A DNA stretch of 64,000 bases, taken from NCBI RefSeq assembly GCF_964204645.1, contig NC_134029.1, positions 11,708,850 to 11,772,849 of the forward strand, given 5' to 3'. Source of the DNA: Tubulanus polymorphus. Lineage: Eukaryota; Nemertea; Palaeonemertea; Tubulaniformes; Tubulanidae. This document shows, one piece after another, positions 1 to 12,880 of the stretch. The translations under genes were made by a program, and so were the position numbers. Numbering within the stretch: position 1 is the stretch's first letter; the number at the start of each line of letters is the position of its first letter. Below the pieces are notes generated by a model. The model saw only the letters and a list, made by a program, of their open reading frames with translations. It did no database searches and was not told the origin of the DNA.

Positions 1-69
1 TGTTTTGATCTGATTATCTCAGAACTAACAAAATCGTAATAATGATCGCTTCCAATCAAAAGTTGAACT

Positions 70-1875
70 TCAAATTTGCACTCTCGAGTGAATTGGATTA
101 GCCAAATTTAAATCTTTGAATTCAGGAATCTCTAGAAAACCACCCATGTCTAATGGACGTGTAATCATCGGAACCACCAAAACAGATACTTCGATTAAAT
201 ACGAATTCTCACACTCGATGCATATTTTTACGACATCCAAAGTTCTAACTTTCGAATTCTGTGATCCAAATGCACCTAAATCTAGTGTTTCAGTCCTACT
301 GGATTTCAAACCTAACTGACTCGCCATTTTGGCCGTCATAAATGATCGCTGCGAGCCATCATCGAACAATGTATTACAGGACACAATAGAACCACTATAC
401 GGGTTCTCGATATTAACAACTGCAGTCTTCAACAGAACATTTCCGAAAGAATTACACAAACTAATATTCTGAGATGCCGTTTGTGTCTCAATGTGATCAT
501 CACTTTGTATTAAAGACTCTGTTTCAAAAATTGGAACCGATGAAGACTGCGTTGTCACAGAATTGGTCATATTGCTTTTGATTCTATTTTGCTCATTGCC
601 TATACCACGGTTTTGACCTTCCTCAACGGAAAAATTGACACCTCTAGAATTCGGAACAGAATAAGGTCGTGTTTTCCGCGTTTGAAAACAAATACTGGTG
701 TGATGTCGCTTTTTACACATACGACACGAATATTTAGACTTGCAGTTTCCGGCATGATGCTTATCTCCTAAACAATTAAAACACAAAGATTTGTTTCTCA
801 GAATTTCCATCCTCTTTTTAACATCATTAACTACAGTGCACTCGTTGGATGCATGCAAACCTTCGCAAAAAACACACTTCTTTTTAGAATTCTGAGCTCC
901 GGTCGATAAGAATAATTGACTTACGGTGCTTGTAGGTTCAGTAATAGTACAATTACTCACATCTTTGACATCAAGAGATACAGTGGACTCAATAATTTCT
1001 AATTCGAATCTAAAACAATCAAGAAGAGATGTTATTGACCATTCACAATTTTTGTTTGTGCGACACATATTTCGATAGATTTCATACGGAAGCTTTCTTA
1101 TAATTATTGGTACCAACATTGCGCCGTGATTATCATGAGACGTTCCAAGTGCATTCAACTGACGCATGTGATAATTACATTCGTCGTAAAATTTACGCAG
1201 GGATGATCGTTCGTTGTTCGGTGGACTTAAATCAACAAGCGCGGAAAGGTAAGCCTGTGATATCTTGTGATTCTGTCCAAATCGCGTTTTCAACAAACTA
1301 ACAGCCGCTGAATAATTGTCATTCGTCAATGGCAAACCGTCAATGCACGATCTTGCATCGCCGATTAACAAACACTTCAAATAGCTAAATTTTTCGATTT
1401 CCGAAAACTGTGAGTTGAGATGAACTGACGTTTCGAATAAACCCCAGAACGTTGGCCACTCTTTCAAATTTCCGTTATATTTCGGAAGTTGTAACTTTGG
1501 TAGTAAAGCTGTTTTAATTTCAGTTGATCTCACTGGTGACTGTTTCTCTAGCGAAGACACTTTCCCGATTTCACGGTTAAATTTGAAAATACTGCCATTC
1601 AAATTGTTCAAATAATCTTCAGCTTCCAAAATAAATTGTTCTATTTCATTATCAGACTGGATCTCGTCTAATAAATGGGCATCAATCATCTCTAACTGGC
1701 TGAATTTGCGTTTGAGATTGTTAAAATTAATACTAGCCTTTAGTAAGTCGTGTTCTCTGATAGCTGTATCACATGCAGAGGTAAGAGCGTTCGCGACTCT
1801 TCTGTTTGCTGAACGTCCTGCTCTCGAAAGTTTTACACCAACTCCTGATTTTTCGGTAGCTGAATTCTCCGCCAT
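70..1875 (-). CDS. BEL/Pao gag-protease polyprotein, partial and frameshifted
   Basis: A 601-residue frame starts at the ATG at 1875. Residues about 120-280 look like the DUF1759 gag-like region of BEL/Pao polyproteins. Residues about 333-395 contain CCHC-type knuckles (CVFC...H...C; CFNC...H...C; CRMC...H...C) that would bind the retroelement RNA. Residues about 500-590 form a DUF1758-type aspartic protease with the active-site string DDGS at about residue 503. The frame stops at 70-72, but the protease-to-RT linker continues in the +1 frame (LLIGSD... followed by DHYYDF), so I read a single-base frameshift rather than a natural end. The family acts in a virus-like particle that the protease matures. 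The class call is firm; the exact state of the copy outside the window is unknown. Confidence 0.9.
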   Translation of the reverse strand: MAENSATEKSGVGVKLSRAGRSANRRVANALTSACDTAIREHDLLKASINFNNLKRKFSQLEMIDAHLLDEIQSDNEIEQFILEAEDYLNNLNGSIFKFNREIGKVSSLEKQSPVRSTEIKTALLPKLQLPKYNGNLKEWPTFWGLFETSVHLNSQFSEIEKFSYLKCLLIGDARSCIDGLPLTNDNYSAAVSLLKTRFGQNHKISQAYLSALVDLSPPNNERSSLRKFYDECNYHMRQLNALGTSHDNHGAMLVPIIIRKLPYEIYRNMCRTNKNCEWSITSLLDCFRFELEIIESTVSLDVKDVSNCTITEPTSTVSQLFLSTGAQNSKKKCVFCEGLHASNECTVVNDVKKRMEILRNKSLCFNCLGDKHHAGNCKSKYSCRMCKKRHHTSICFQTRKTRPYSVPNSRGVNFSVEEGQNRGIGNEQNRIKSNMTNSVTTQSSSVPIFETESLIQSDDHIETQTASQNISLCNSFGNVLLKTAVVNIENPYSGSIVSCNTLFDDGSQRSFMTAKMASQLGLKSSRTETLDLGAFGSQNSKVRTLDVVKICIECENSYLIEVSVLVVPMITRPLDMGGFLEIPEFKDLNLANPIHSRVQI

Positions 1876-1943
1876 TGTTCTCTAATTCTCTGGCTTCTTC
1901 TAAGAAGTTTGGTTCATCTCTTTCTCGGCTCGAGGGACCATTA

Positions 1944-2219
1944 TGTCAATACCTTTTCTCCAGAAAGAAGTGACTAGCAGTACGACTCGGTGTTGACATT
2001 AAAGTAGTTTATTCTCAAAAGTGACTCCCTCTACCCTTTACATATCAATATATATAGTGAAATATCACATGATGTGTACTGAGCATGACGTACAGATGTA
2101 ATGCAGTTTAATACAGTTGAACACAGTTGAATACACGTTACTGCAGAACAAGTTACTGCTCTAGTGAGCAGTAATCTATAGTTGATATAAATGTACGTAT
2201 AACCATTCCAATAGTGTCA
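1944..2219 (-). repeat. putative BEL/Pao 5' LTR
   Basis: About 276 bp bounded by TG...CA on both strands, directly upstream of the gag leader on the minus strand. The sequence after its inner end would be the primer-binding site. The outer end breaks into a repeat whose uninterrupted relative is at about 60956-61000, so the boundary near 2217-2220 is supported to within a few bases. The partner LTR is outside the window. Confidence 0.55.
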
Positions 2220-3240
2220 TCAGTACTCATTCGTAGGTGGGAAAATGTTTTTCGACATTATATTGATACCTAAGCATATTTTGTTACAACAATGAATTAG
2301 AAAGTTGTTGCTTATAACGTGTTCTATGATTGTGGTGAGTTTCAAGTTCATTGGTTTTTGTATATGGCCACCAGGGGGCGTTGAATAATACAATATCTTA
2401 GTATTTCTATATTATATTTGTACAAACACATATTTTGTTATTACCATGACAAGTTGTAGCTCATGACATCGTCTATGATTGTGGTGAGTTTTAAGGAAAT
2501 TAGCTATTCCATATGGTCACCAGGGGGCGTTGAATAGTAGAATATACTAGTATTTCCTTATTATATTGGTACCGAGGCATATTTTGTTACCATGATCAAT
2601 TGCAAAGTTGTAGTTCATGACATGTTGTTTGTTTGTGGTGAGTTACTCGGTTATTGGGTTTTGAATATGGTCACCAGGGGGCGTTGAATAGTAGAATAAC
2701 TTAGTATTTCCATATTAATTTTGTAACGAGGCATATTTTGTTATCACAATCAATTACAAAATAGCTGCTGACATATTCTGTGATTGCGGTGAGTTTCAAG
2801 GTTATTGGTTTTTGTATATGGTCACCAGGGGCGTTGAATATTGAAATTGTTAGATTGTTGAGCATTTGAAACCACTCCCCAAGTGGGCATGGTGTCCCTG
2901 GACTCCTAGTTCATTGCAATCAATCAATTGCAAAATGGTAGCTCGTGACAAGTTTTATGATTGTGAAGGGTTTCCAGGTCATTGGTTGTTATATATGGCC
3001 ACCAGGGGATGCTAAATAGCCGAATAAATTACTATCTTCATATTGTACTGGTACCCAGGCATATTCTGTAACCACAATGAATTGCCGAATTGTAGCTTGT
3101 GACACGTTCTATGATTGTGGTGATGTTTAAGGTCATTGCTTTCTTAATATCTTCACCAGGGGGCAATAAATATTGAAATTTTCAGTTTTTTGGCATTTCA
3201 AACCACTTCTCAAGGTGTCCATGGACCCCTAGTACTTTGT
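2220..3240. repeat. tandem array of about 150-bp units
   Basis: Six or so degenerate units of 140-160 bp, each with 'gcatattttgtta', 'tctatgattgtggtgag' and 'caccagggggcgttgaata'. A single related unit lies at about 60960-61150 inside the Harbinger element. Two units (2870-2910 and 3190-3225) carry an insertion ending in CCTAGT, also seen at 43797-43826. Confidence 0.8.
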
Positions 3241-4267
3241 CATATTCCTTTTGAAAATAACTTGCTCACAAAATGCCATGTATCAATTCTGATGTTATTG
3301 TACTGTACACTTTCGATGTGCGATAAGTGTGTAATAAAAAAACTGTGTAAGTGATGAAAGGCAGACAAATATCAGCGCAGCCACATTTAATGCTTAATCA
3401 TGCGCTCTAAAAGGTTTTAGAATTCATGGTTTACACAGCACAGTGAATTTGTAGCTATTTGTACATAGTACTCACCACAGCAAGGAACTGCAGATGCTGT
3501 GCAGCACGGTCCCGTGGGAAATAAACTTACAATAACATAAACTTTCGATATGTGAAATCTCCCTAATCGTTTCCAGAACCTCTAAGATAACTAAAGATCA
3601 AGCCGAAATTTACCGAACGTCTTGGTGTCACAAAATGCGGATCTGGACTCGGTAAAAGCCGGGTACCGCGCTTTACAGGTCCATCATCGATAAGTTAGCT
3701 TTTCGACTACAGTCACACCTATGGCAGTTCACTAAGTACGACAGAGCGAATTTGTTGCTGGAGATTGTAGAAAATGTTTCGGTTTACCTCTGTCAGCGAT
3801 AGTGTATGCATTGAGCCAGTTATGAAAAAATCGTGGTACGTTTTTTTATGTGAGCATTTTTTTTCATTGGTTCTCGGCCTAAACGATGTATAATTGATGC
3901 GATTGAAGACATGCCAAACCTCCGTTGATGAACTGGTCGACTTCGTTTAAATTCTCCGAATAACCGGTTTTGGCGGAAAAATTCTTGGCTCATGCATATA
4001 AAATTTCAATGAGCTTGATTGGTAGGGTTTTGTCTCTACAAGTGAATGTGATTGGCTGTTTTTGGGATATACAGGACATTCTGGGAATTCTGGCGCTAAT
4101 GACGTAATTATGGGAAGACCACAAAATGGTGAGTGTTTTATTGATCTAGGAACTGTACACATGCTTAGCATTATTCAAATGCTTAGCTTATGTATATATT
4201 TTACATCCGCCGCTGGTATTGTTTCATCTAATACCCGTAATTTGTTTGGATTGACCATAGACCATTG
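3241..4267. repeat. non-coding DNA with a dispersed repeat (3760-4100)
   Basis: I see no coding signal. The stretch from about 3760 (poly-T, 'gtgagcatttttt', 'ggttctcgg', 'gatgcgattgaagacatg') to 4100 is related to 15330-15450 in direct orientation and to 16190-16370 in inverted orientation. It is a dispersed repeat of unknown class. Confidence 0.5.
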
Positions 4268-4880
4268 AAAACGCAGTCTCAAATGTTTTGTGACTTTCTC
4301 AAAATGTATCAAAAATTTAACTAATTTTTAGTTCATAAGTCCTCAAATATTCATAAATGAACAGTTAAAAATTGTTGAAACATGTCGACTCTGCCGTAAA
4401 ATCAACCTATTAACAGTCCGGAATTTGGGATAATATTGGGCTTTAGAGAACATAATGCCCCCGAGGTCTTCACATTTACAGAAAAGATTACGTAAGTGAT
4501 TCACGCGCAGCGCGCGATAGGCGCACAATAGAAATCTGAGCCGCGCGTTCTTTGAGTGTCACCAATTAAGAGGACCGCTATTGTGAAAATTGACTGCGGG
4601 AGGAATATTCCTCCCAATGTCAATCGATGGAAACTTGACCATGGGGTCCGATATTCAAAGAATTGACTTTGGGAGGAATATTCCTCCCAAGGTCAAACGA
4701 AGAGAATTTGACCTTCAGGTCTGATATTCAAATTATCGACTTCGGGAGGAATGTTCCTCCGAATGTCAAACGAAGGAAACTGGACCTGGTCTGTTATTCG
4801 AAATATAGACTTTGGGATGAATGTTCTTCCAAACGACTAAACGCTAAAACCTGAGCTTTAAGAATGATAGGTGTATATAT
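4268..4880. repeat. dispersed element with palindromic satellite core, copy A
   Basis: A 600-bp unit whose reverse complement reappears at 10726-12880. The core (about 4595-4850) is four diverged copies of a roughly 70-bp unit, each centred on the palindrome GGGAGGAATATTCCTCCC. The outer half (4270-4560) has no coding potential. Shared boundaries of the two copies define the ends (near AAACGCAGTCTC and ATAGGTGT). No transposase is visible, so I infer a non-autonomous element. Confidence 0.7.
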
Positions 4881-5697
4881 TAATTATATTGGTGTAATAA
4901 TTGTTTTAATAAGTAGTATACTATAGCGACGACACCAGACATATTTAGGCAATTTGAGTGATAATGTACACGGTATTTGAGGGTCTGCGACGAATGATTT
5001 ATAGAAAGTTGAATAGCTGTAGTGCATTTTCTAATAATAAGGCTTATATAGTCTTCACATCGCAATCAGTTGTTAGAATGCATCTTCCTTTTTCTTTACT
5101 TGATCTTGAGTCTTTGACTAGTTAAATTTTTTCTTCATTGATTGACGCTGGGAGGTCTAGATCGAATTATACTGTTAATCAAATCAATTATTTTTCAACT
5201 GCAAATTCACACTTGATATTGATATTAACAATCAATATTACTTATTTCATTATATAGCGCACTGCTGCAAATTGTAATCAGTGTGCTTTGCATGAGTATA
5301 AAATCAACACAAGCTGAAAGAATCGAAATTTAAATACGTGGATGATAAAAATCAAGTTAAAAGGTGTAGGGACGGAGAGATCCGGCGAAAAAAAAACAGT
5401 AATGGGTGCAAAATGGACCCGTGCCTAATCGCCCGACCAAAAACGACGGACCAGACCTGAGTCAAATTAAGCGTGTTGATTTAAACTGGTTCTGGAAGTC
5501 AGTCACTTCGCTTGGTTTAAGTATGGACTCGTTTTAGATTCCATGGTTTAAGCATTGTTTAGTAACGAATGAATGGGTTTGAATTTGAATGTGAAATGAA
5601 TTTGAACATGAAAATCTGCGCGCTCTTTGGTAAGCCATGCGTAAAATTTAAGTCGGACCTGATTCGAGCCAATTTAGCCCCGACAAATCGTCTCTAT
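4881..5697. other. no gene seen
   Basis: AT-rich sequence with short open frames only. I see no motif, RNA gene or repeat boundary I can support. Confidence 0.5.
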
Positions 5698-6024
5698 AGC
5701 CGCGATCACACGTGTATTTTTTTAGGCCAGGGCCAAATTTGGGCCGGACCAACTGTTCACACGGGTGCCAATGGGCCCGAGCCTGTTTGGCCCGGGCCAA
5801 ATTTGGCCCGACCAAAAACGTCGGACCAGGCCCGAGCACCAGACAAATGACTGCGTTTGAATTGCAACTAGCACCGTAAATGATCCACTTCGCTTTGTTT
5901 GAGCATTGTTTAGTATGGAGTGAATGGTTTGCGTGTGAACGCACTCTCTAATTACCAAATTTGGCCCGAGCCTGATCGGTGCTAATTTGGCCCGGGCCAA
6001 ATCGTCTCCGTGTGATCGCGGCTT
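5698..6024. repeat. MITE-like repeat with 15-bp inverted ends
   Basis: About 327 bp bounded by AGCCGCGATCACACG and its complement CGTGTGATCGCGGCT. The interior has several copies of GGCCCGGGCCAAATTT-like palindromic units. The open frames across it in both strands are products of this repeat, not genes. No clear target duplication beyond TA. Confidence 0.55.
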
Positions 6025-7904
6025 ATGTGGGTCATGATTGTTGAGAGAAATTTTTCCCTTTATGTTTGCAAATTAGCCATTGTCCTAGTTTTAACTTCTG
6101 ATTTGTACCCTGTATAGGGTTTATATTTCTGTTTGTACTCTTTCATAGAAATACGACAGATATCAAATGGAATCTTTGATTTAAGACACTGTAAACCGGT
6201 ACACACTAATATGTCCATCCATCCGACCTACGAGCGATCATCTCATTAATGTGATAATTGCTCGTAAATCCGACAGCTACGTTTTACAACTAGAAATATA
6301 TTAGATCAGATTCCTAATAATAAAATCATTACTATTAAGAATATGTTATTGATTATGGATAAATTCAAAAAGAATTGACAAAATATATTGCTTTGAATGG
6401 CCTTTAGATATTGGATAGGGCGATTTTGAATTATTTTTGGGGAATTTTATCGAGAAGCTCAAACTCCCTAAGGCGATAAATTCTTTAAGGCAGATCTTTT
6501 CCGATTATGATCCCACCATATGAATTGCTCACGAAACTATTATGTATAAACACCTCACAATTAACGTAATGAATCAGTGACGTCCTGTTGCACAAGCTAT
6601 ATTACACCATGATAAAAAGCCTATTATAGTCGAGTTGGATTTCTCGATGTATAAATGCAGGGAGGGTTGGGAGCTTTATGTTCAATAACATTAGGTTCCA
6701 ATGTTTGCTCTATGGATTTCAAAATAAAAGAAAAATCTACGTTTAAACGTGATATCTGTTTCATTACTCGTGATATATCGGGGAATCTCTGCAATAAAAT
6801 TGGACGATTTCAAAAATATTACAAAATGAGCAAATTGCGATTCTTAGTGATTTTTGCTAACAGTATTGATTTTAGCGTATACGCGGATTTGTGTGATATG
6901 TAATAAGTAACGTAGCGAATAATCAAAGTATCTACTGTAGCTAGATATGACAATTAAAAATCCCCCAGAATATCTCCTTCAAAATACCTTCATCCGTTCA
7001 AAAAAGATCACCTGGTAAAGATTTCCTATGTAGAAATCTAAAAAATCTAAACCCTGGGTAAACATACCCTGGGTAAAAATCCCCCAAATATTCATACTTG
7101 GTGATTGTCAAGAACATGTCAAAGCACGATGTTTCTCGAATTTGCAATGAGACTGAAATATGTTTGAACTTTTAAATGAAATCTTTCGTTGCGATAAATT
7201 CTTACGGATAAAATAAATTGTAAGAATTAATAAGAGTAATAAACTTTTATTTGTAATATCTTAAGATTCGAACTGGAATATTTTTGAATTTCAGCTGTGC
7301 GATGTCATGAATTATTAGAAATAACGTACTTTTGATATTAAATATTTTAGATTCAAGCTAGTGTAATATATTTGAAATGCGCGATGAACCCCTTTACTAA
7401 GCTGTGCAATAACTACATGTATATGTACTAATTTAGTATCAATGAAACGTTAATTTGTAGTATGTTTTAATTTAAATAGCATAGCTTGTATGGGCATATT
7501 GATATCCTTACGGTGTTCGACAGTAAAATATGAATAAATTGGATATACGTATCAATAATACGAATTAATTGACCTTAAGATTTTATCTATTTATAATCCC
7601 TTCAAAGGGAGGGATTACCTAATTTGAAGAATTGGGGATTTTTACTCGCTTACTTAGATGTTTTAAATTATTGACTTAGTTATTTTATTAAGTTTAAGTT
7701 AATCACTAGTAAGTTTATTCATTGACCACTTGCATGATAGTTCTTGATATATTCATTATATGCAATGAAATGAAATGTAAGTTCATCACATTTCTGAACT
7801 CATTAATACCGATTTTAATTGTTTTAAGCCCCATGAAAAATATGTGATGTCATTATATTGAAAGCTTTATGTTTTATTAACATTGGCAGTAGTTCTCATA
7901 AATT
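6025..7904. other. no gene seen
   Basis: AT-rich non-coding DNA. Short related strings around 'ctgggtaaaaatccccc' at 7060-7090, 6955 and 8615 hint at an old repeat, but I cannot define an element. Confidence 0.45.
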
Positions 7905-8005
7905 TTCCTTGGCCTTTTTTCCGTGGCCATTTTTTCCTAGACAAATTACCTTGGCCATTTTTTCCTTGGCCATTCTTTCCTGGCCATTTTTCCTTGGCCA
8001 TTTTT
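7905..8005. repeat. minisatellite, about 15-bp units
   Basis: Six or seven imperfect copies of TTTTTCCTTGGCCA. An open frame running through it is repeat-driven and not a gene. Confidence 0.75.
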
Positions 8006-10725
8006 CCAACATTCTGGGGTTTTTTACAACTAACCCTTAGCAATGCACTGTAATGAACAATTTACTTTGTTTTGCTAAATTAACTACTTGTAATCAATTC
8101 ACTATAGAACTGTGGTCGATCCTAACAAAATGTCCGGCGTGCTATTCTAAACTTCAGTGGACAAAAATCTCTTTCTAAAAATTATATTGCTAAGATATTC
8201 TTAGTCTTCATCCTTCAGCATGAACTCTAGGCCTGGATATATTTCGGATTCATTAAATGGTATCATGCGTGTGTAGAACGTTTGGGCAAAGGTATTATCC
8301 CCCTGGATCACGCGTAAAACAAACAGAAAACATATTTTCATACATAGGTCATCGCATTATAGAAATTGAACTGTTGACAAGTTGTATTAAATCTCTATAG
8401 ATGAAACACTTTTAAGGAAAATGCATTATGTTTGTTGTTTCTATATAACTACTATCGACTTGCGCCTCGGGCTCAGTCAACTCGCCATCTTCATGATTGA
8501 AATATTTGATTAGGCAATCCTATCAAAAGTGGCGTAAATTCATACAAGCGAATAATTTGTTGTTTCCAAAGGTTTTTGTTACCGGCTCGTCTACACGGTA
8601 ATGGTCGAAATTCCCCGGTAAAAATCCCCTAAGAAGACCCATTAAAGAGCTTATGATTTGCTGCCGCGGGTATGTTTTCGTTTGTATTGCAAAATTAAGT
8701 CCAAAATAACTGGAATCGTTTTAAAGGATTTCTGTGAAAATTTTCAATTTTTCCCAACACGTCAACAAGTGCCTTTCAAATCAAGATCGATTCCTCATGC
8801 GTAAAAACGATTGAAGCAATTTTTGCAGTTTTATTTATTTATGATTTGATACGTCAAGATTTCAGTTAAAAGGGCAACATCATCGTTTATGTTAGCAAAG
8901 CTTGGTATACAAGCAAGCTGACAATAACAAGCCACTGAATTTTATCGGTTTAGGCTTTGTATAGCTCATTATCTATAGAAAGTCAGTGATTAAGTCCTAA
9001 GTAAATATTGCTCATTTAAAGAGAATTCATTGTACAAGCGATGACAGGCCTATGAGGCACCCGTAAATCAAAAATGTATTTCACGGATTTTGCTGTGCGA
9101 TGCGATAAATTATTGAAACTTTTTATTTGAAATATCTTTGAAATACTATTTGAAATTTGAAATATTATTTTACCAGTGCGATAACTTTTAGTATTAGTTT
9201 AGTATTAATGAAGTATTTCAATCTTTGGATAAACGTTGGAAAAATGGCAGGGGGAAAATTGCCGCTAAATAAACATTAGAATTTGCAAGTTTTGTAGTAA
9301 CTTTGAATTGTTAAATTTTACTGGACATTGGTGTATGCTGAATATCACGAACAACGAAACATATATCTCATAAAAACGTTGATTGTCTTTTTCAACTTTC
9401 ATCATTTCAATAACAATCAATCGATTTTTAAGTCGATTTAATTACCAGGATAGCGACTATATGCGTTTGTTCTTTTAATCAACTAGTTTCCGAATCCGTG
9501 GTATGTCGATCAAATAATAATTTTTAAGTCGAGAAAAAGTAAGATGCATTCTATCAACTTATTTCAATGTAAAGACTATAATGCTTCCTATATGAATCAA
9601 TACTAAATCATGCATACCGCAGGCCACTTAATCTTAAGCTTGATTGTGAGAGGTGTTTAAACATAATGGTCACATGAGTAATTAAATGGTTGTGTCACAA
9701 AGGGAGAAATCTGCCTTAGACATAACATCCCGATATCTGGAGTTCTGGGCTTAGTAACGCATGTTTAGAATGAATTTTATCCGATATTTTTGTAACATAA
9801 TGTTTTCTCTCTGCAAATTACTGACGTTTTCTGGGAGCTAACGTTCAGTGGCTAGTAGGCTGGATTGTATTTTCCCTTATTTCATAGATCTCCATGCATA
9901 TAAACTTGAACTGAACTGAATGGGAACTGAGTTCGGTTAGGAGTAAAAACCTCCTTATCAACTCCTATTTCTGAATTGTATATAAAGGAGTGAAGAAAGA
10001 AACAAACCCTCATACCGAATACACTTTTACGTATAAATGAGAATAATGCTCACTAGGACGATGGCTAATTTGCGACCGTAAATGAAAGAAATACGACTCG
10101 AATAATTTTTTTTATCATGCGTGACACGCGAATCTCCTATTAACACTAGTGATGAGAGAAGAATCCACATGAATGAAATGTATCAGCTTCATAACGATCT
10201 TTAATCCTTGAATGACCATTCTTAATTAACACAAAACACTTAATATAAATGATTTGTATCGATTACTATAGAATTTCCATTTAAAGAATGCATTTATCAA
10301 ATTACGTCCATTGACTCTGTAAAATGAACCTTTAAACCCGTAAATTAGCTAAACTCGTGCCGTATTAAGCTATTTAGATTTATCGCAGTCTAGTGAAAAT
10401 TTGTAAGCAGTCCTAATATATTCCCTGTATAATCAAAACTTAATTTCTATGTTATGCACGTGTTTTAATTACGATTTCCCCTCTACATGTTTATCGAGAA
10501 GGGCCTGATTACAATCTGATTACAGTTGATTGTCAACAAAGTTATAGCAATTTACTGTTAGACAAAGAAAATACAAAATCTATTTAGTTTTCTAAAATTG
10601 TATGTAGGCCTATGTCTCATACCGTCTCATTACCTCGAACACTGTGTATCGTATCACTCGAAATTCATAAATCTACCGGCTTTATGGCTTAAAAAAACTA
10701 ATTACACCCAAAACACCTATCTTTC
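8006..10725. other. no gene seen
   Basis: 2.7 kb of AT-rich DNA with no reading frame above background and no repeat that I could bound. Confidence 0.5.
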
Positions 10726-12880
10726 TAAAATTTCAGGTTACAGCATTTAGTGGTGGGAGGAAAAATTCCTCCCTAAATCAATATACTTTGAATCTAAGAC
10801 TCGGGTTCGTTTTCCTTCAGTTGACAAATGACATTATTTCGAATATCAGAACAGGTCCATTTTCCTTCGTTTGACCATGGACGTATAAACTAGATTATAC
10901 GTCCATGGTTTGACATAGGGAGGAACAAATCTCCCGACGTCGATACTTTGAATATCAGACCTGAAGGTCAAATTCTCTTCGTTTGACCTTGGGAGGAATA
11001 TTCCTCCCAAAGTCAATTCTTTGAATATCGGACCCCATGGTCAAGTTTCCATCGATTGACATTGGGAGGAATATTCCTCCCGCAGTCAATTTTCACAATA
11101 GCGGTCCTCTTAATTGGTGACACTCAAAGAACGCGCGGCTCAGATTTCTATTGTGCGCCTATCGCGTATGGGCGGCCATTCCCGCCAAAAATCAGAGTTT
11201 CGTCCATTTTTCTGTACTTCGACAAAATGTCATAGTACACCGCCAAAATGTGTTAGCGTAACGTCAAATTGTGTAATGCGGCTAAAAAACACAGGAGGGC
11301 GACACTGTACGGACAGTATTTTGCGGTATTTTTCTCGCATTGCGATCATCTCAAGGTCGTTTTATTGAAATAATTTTGCGAGTATCAAATCGACAAATCG
11401 TATCATATTCCTTCAACCCAATAAAATGATTTTATTGTTACTTTAATTTGTTAATACTATAATATATAGTAATAATGTACGGTAAAATAGCGGAAGTAAA
11501 TACTTTGCCGTAAACCTATGGAAGCCCTGAGACGACATCTTGAGTTCATGAGTTCCGAGTTCATAACTTCCTGAGTTCTCAAGTTCATGAGTTCGTCTAA
11601 TGAAAAAAGCCTGCGATACCGAAACGTCGAATGTAAACACGATGCTCTATCAAAGACCCGCGTCTCAGGCTCAGACGACACTGAATAACCAGCGATTAAT
11701 GGTATGTTGAAGGGCGCCTCCGTTCCTCCTCTGGTAGGTAGCTCGGATTTTCTGTGCGCGGGCTAGAGAGAAGGGTGACTCCGATTAACCGGTGACTCTC
11801 GATGAATCGGCTCAGGTTTTAATGATGAAAAAGATAACAAACGCTCGTTATGAGAAATTTTTAAACATCTATTTATTTTCTATAAACCATTAAGAAAGCT
11901 GATGTCTGATGATAGACTGGTTGCCGGTCGACTTCATATGACTGCCAGTGCAGAATTGGGCACAGTCAACCAGTCTTGGTTGATGCTGGACATCATTTTT
12001 TTAGTTAATTCATGACGTAATCGGATTTAGCATCCTGATAATAGGATTCTTTATGTCGCAAAATTTCATAGTGTTGTACATGCCCAAATAAACTCGAAAT
12101 ATCTTCACCAAGAATCTTAGTGTCTGATGTACCACAGTTGTACCACAGTTGGTTACACTAGGATCGTAGAGCGACGGAGATCACTGGTGGAGACAACCAC
12201 TGCCAGTGCTGGGTGAAGAAATATCATAAACTCTGGAAGTTATGAACTTGGGAACTCATGAACCCAAGGTGTCGTCTCAGGGCTTCCATATAGGGCCTCC
12301 ATACCTCCAGACGACATCTTGAGTTTATGAGTTCCGAGTTAACTAATAAAGTAATAATAAATTCATTTTATTGGGTTTAGGGAATATGATACGATTTGTC
12401 GATTTGATACTCGCAAAATTATTTCAATGAGACGACCTTGAGATGATCGCAAAGCGAGAAAAATACCGCAAAATACTGTCCGTACAGTGTCGCCCCCCTG
12501 TGTTATTTAGCCGCATTACACAATTTGACGTTACGCTTACACATTTTGGCGGTGTACTATGACATTTTGTCAAAGTACAGACAAATAGACGAAACGCTGA
12601 TTTTTGGCGGGAATGGCCGCCCATAATCGCGAGCTGCGCGTGAATCACTTACGTAATCTTTTCTGTAAATGTGAAGACCTCGGGGGCATTATGTTCTCTA
12701 AAGCCCAATATTATCCCAAATTCCGGACTGTTAATAGGTTGATTTTACAGCAGAGTCGACATGATTCAACAATTTTTAACTGTTCATTTATGAATATTTG
12801 AGGACTTATGAACAAAAAATTAGTTAAATTTTTGATACATTTTGAGAAAGTCACAAAACATTTGAGACTGCGTTTGAAGT
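10726..12880. mobile_element. dispersed element with palindromic satellite core, copy B, interrupted
   Basis: Reverse-complement copy of 4268-4880, split by the TIR element at 11167-12625. 10726-11166 holds the satellite half with GGGAGGAATATTCCTCCC units, including an extra inverted pair at 10870-10912; 12626-12880 holds the other half. The site ATCGCG is duplicated at the break, and copy A shows the unoccupied state. Confidence 0.75.
11167..12625. mobile_element. non-autonomous TIR transposon with 6-bp TSD
   Basis: 1459 bp with inverted ends of about 290 bp (11167-11455 and 12340-12625) starting TATGGGCGGCCATTCCCGCC. It is flanked by ATCGCG at 11161-11166 and 12626-12631, and the homologous empty site is at about 4517-4522. 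The interior has inverted 'gagttcatgagttc' stretches (11520-11600, 12230-12330) and a small palindromic insert at 11914-11983 resembling the TAGACTGG MITE family. No transposase. The open frames at both ends are mirror products of the TIRs. Confidence 0.8.

Larger units (their letters stand above)
1..2219 (-). mobile_element. BEL/Pao LTR retrotransposon, 5' part
   Basis: The minus strand carries, in order, a putative 5' LTR (1944-2219), a short leader and a gag-protease reading frame (1875 down to 70). The gag domain, zinc knuckles and DDGS aspartic protease are the layout known for BEL/Pao elements. Reverse transcriptase, RNase H, integrase and the 3' LTR would lie left of the window. A one-base frame change near position 70 suggests this copy is dead. 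Confidence 0.85.

Noticed and set aside
5569-6000. Three overlapping 90-98 residue frames
   Set aside because: They follow the GGCCCGGGCCAAAT repeats on both strands inside a MITE-like unit.
11457-11681. Minus-strand frames of 65-74 residues
   Set aside because: Built from inverted 'gagttcatgag' strings in a non-autonomous TIR element.
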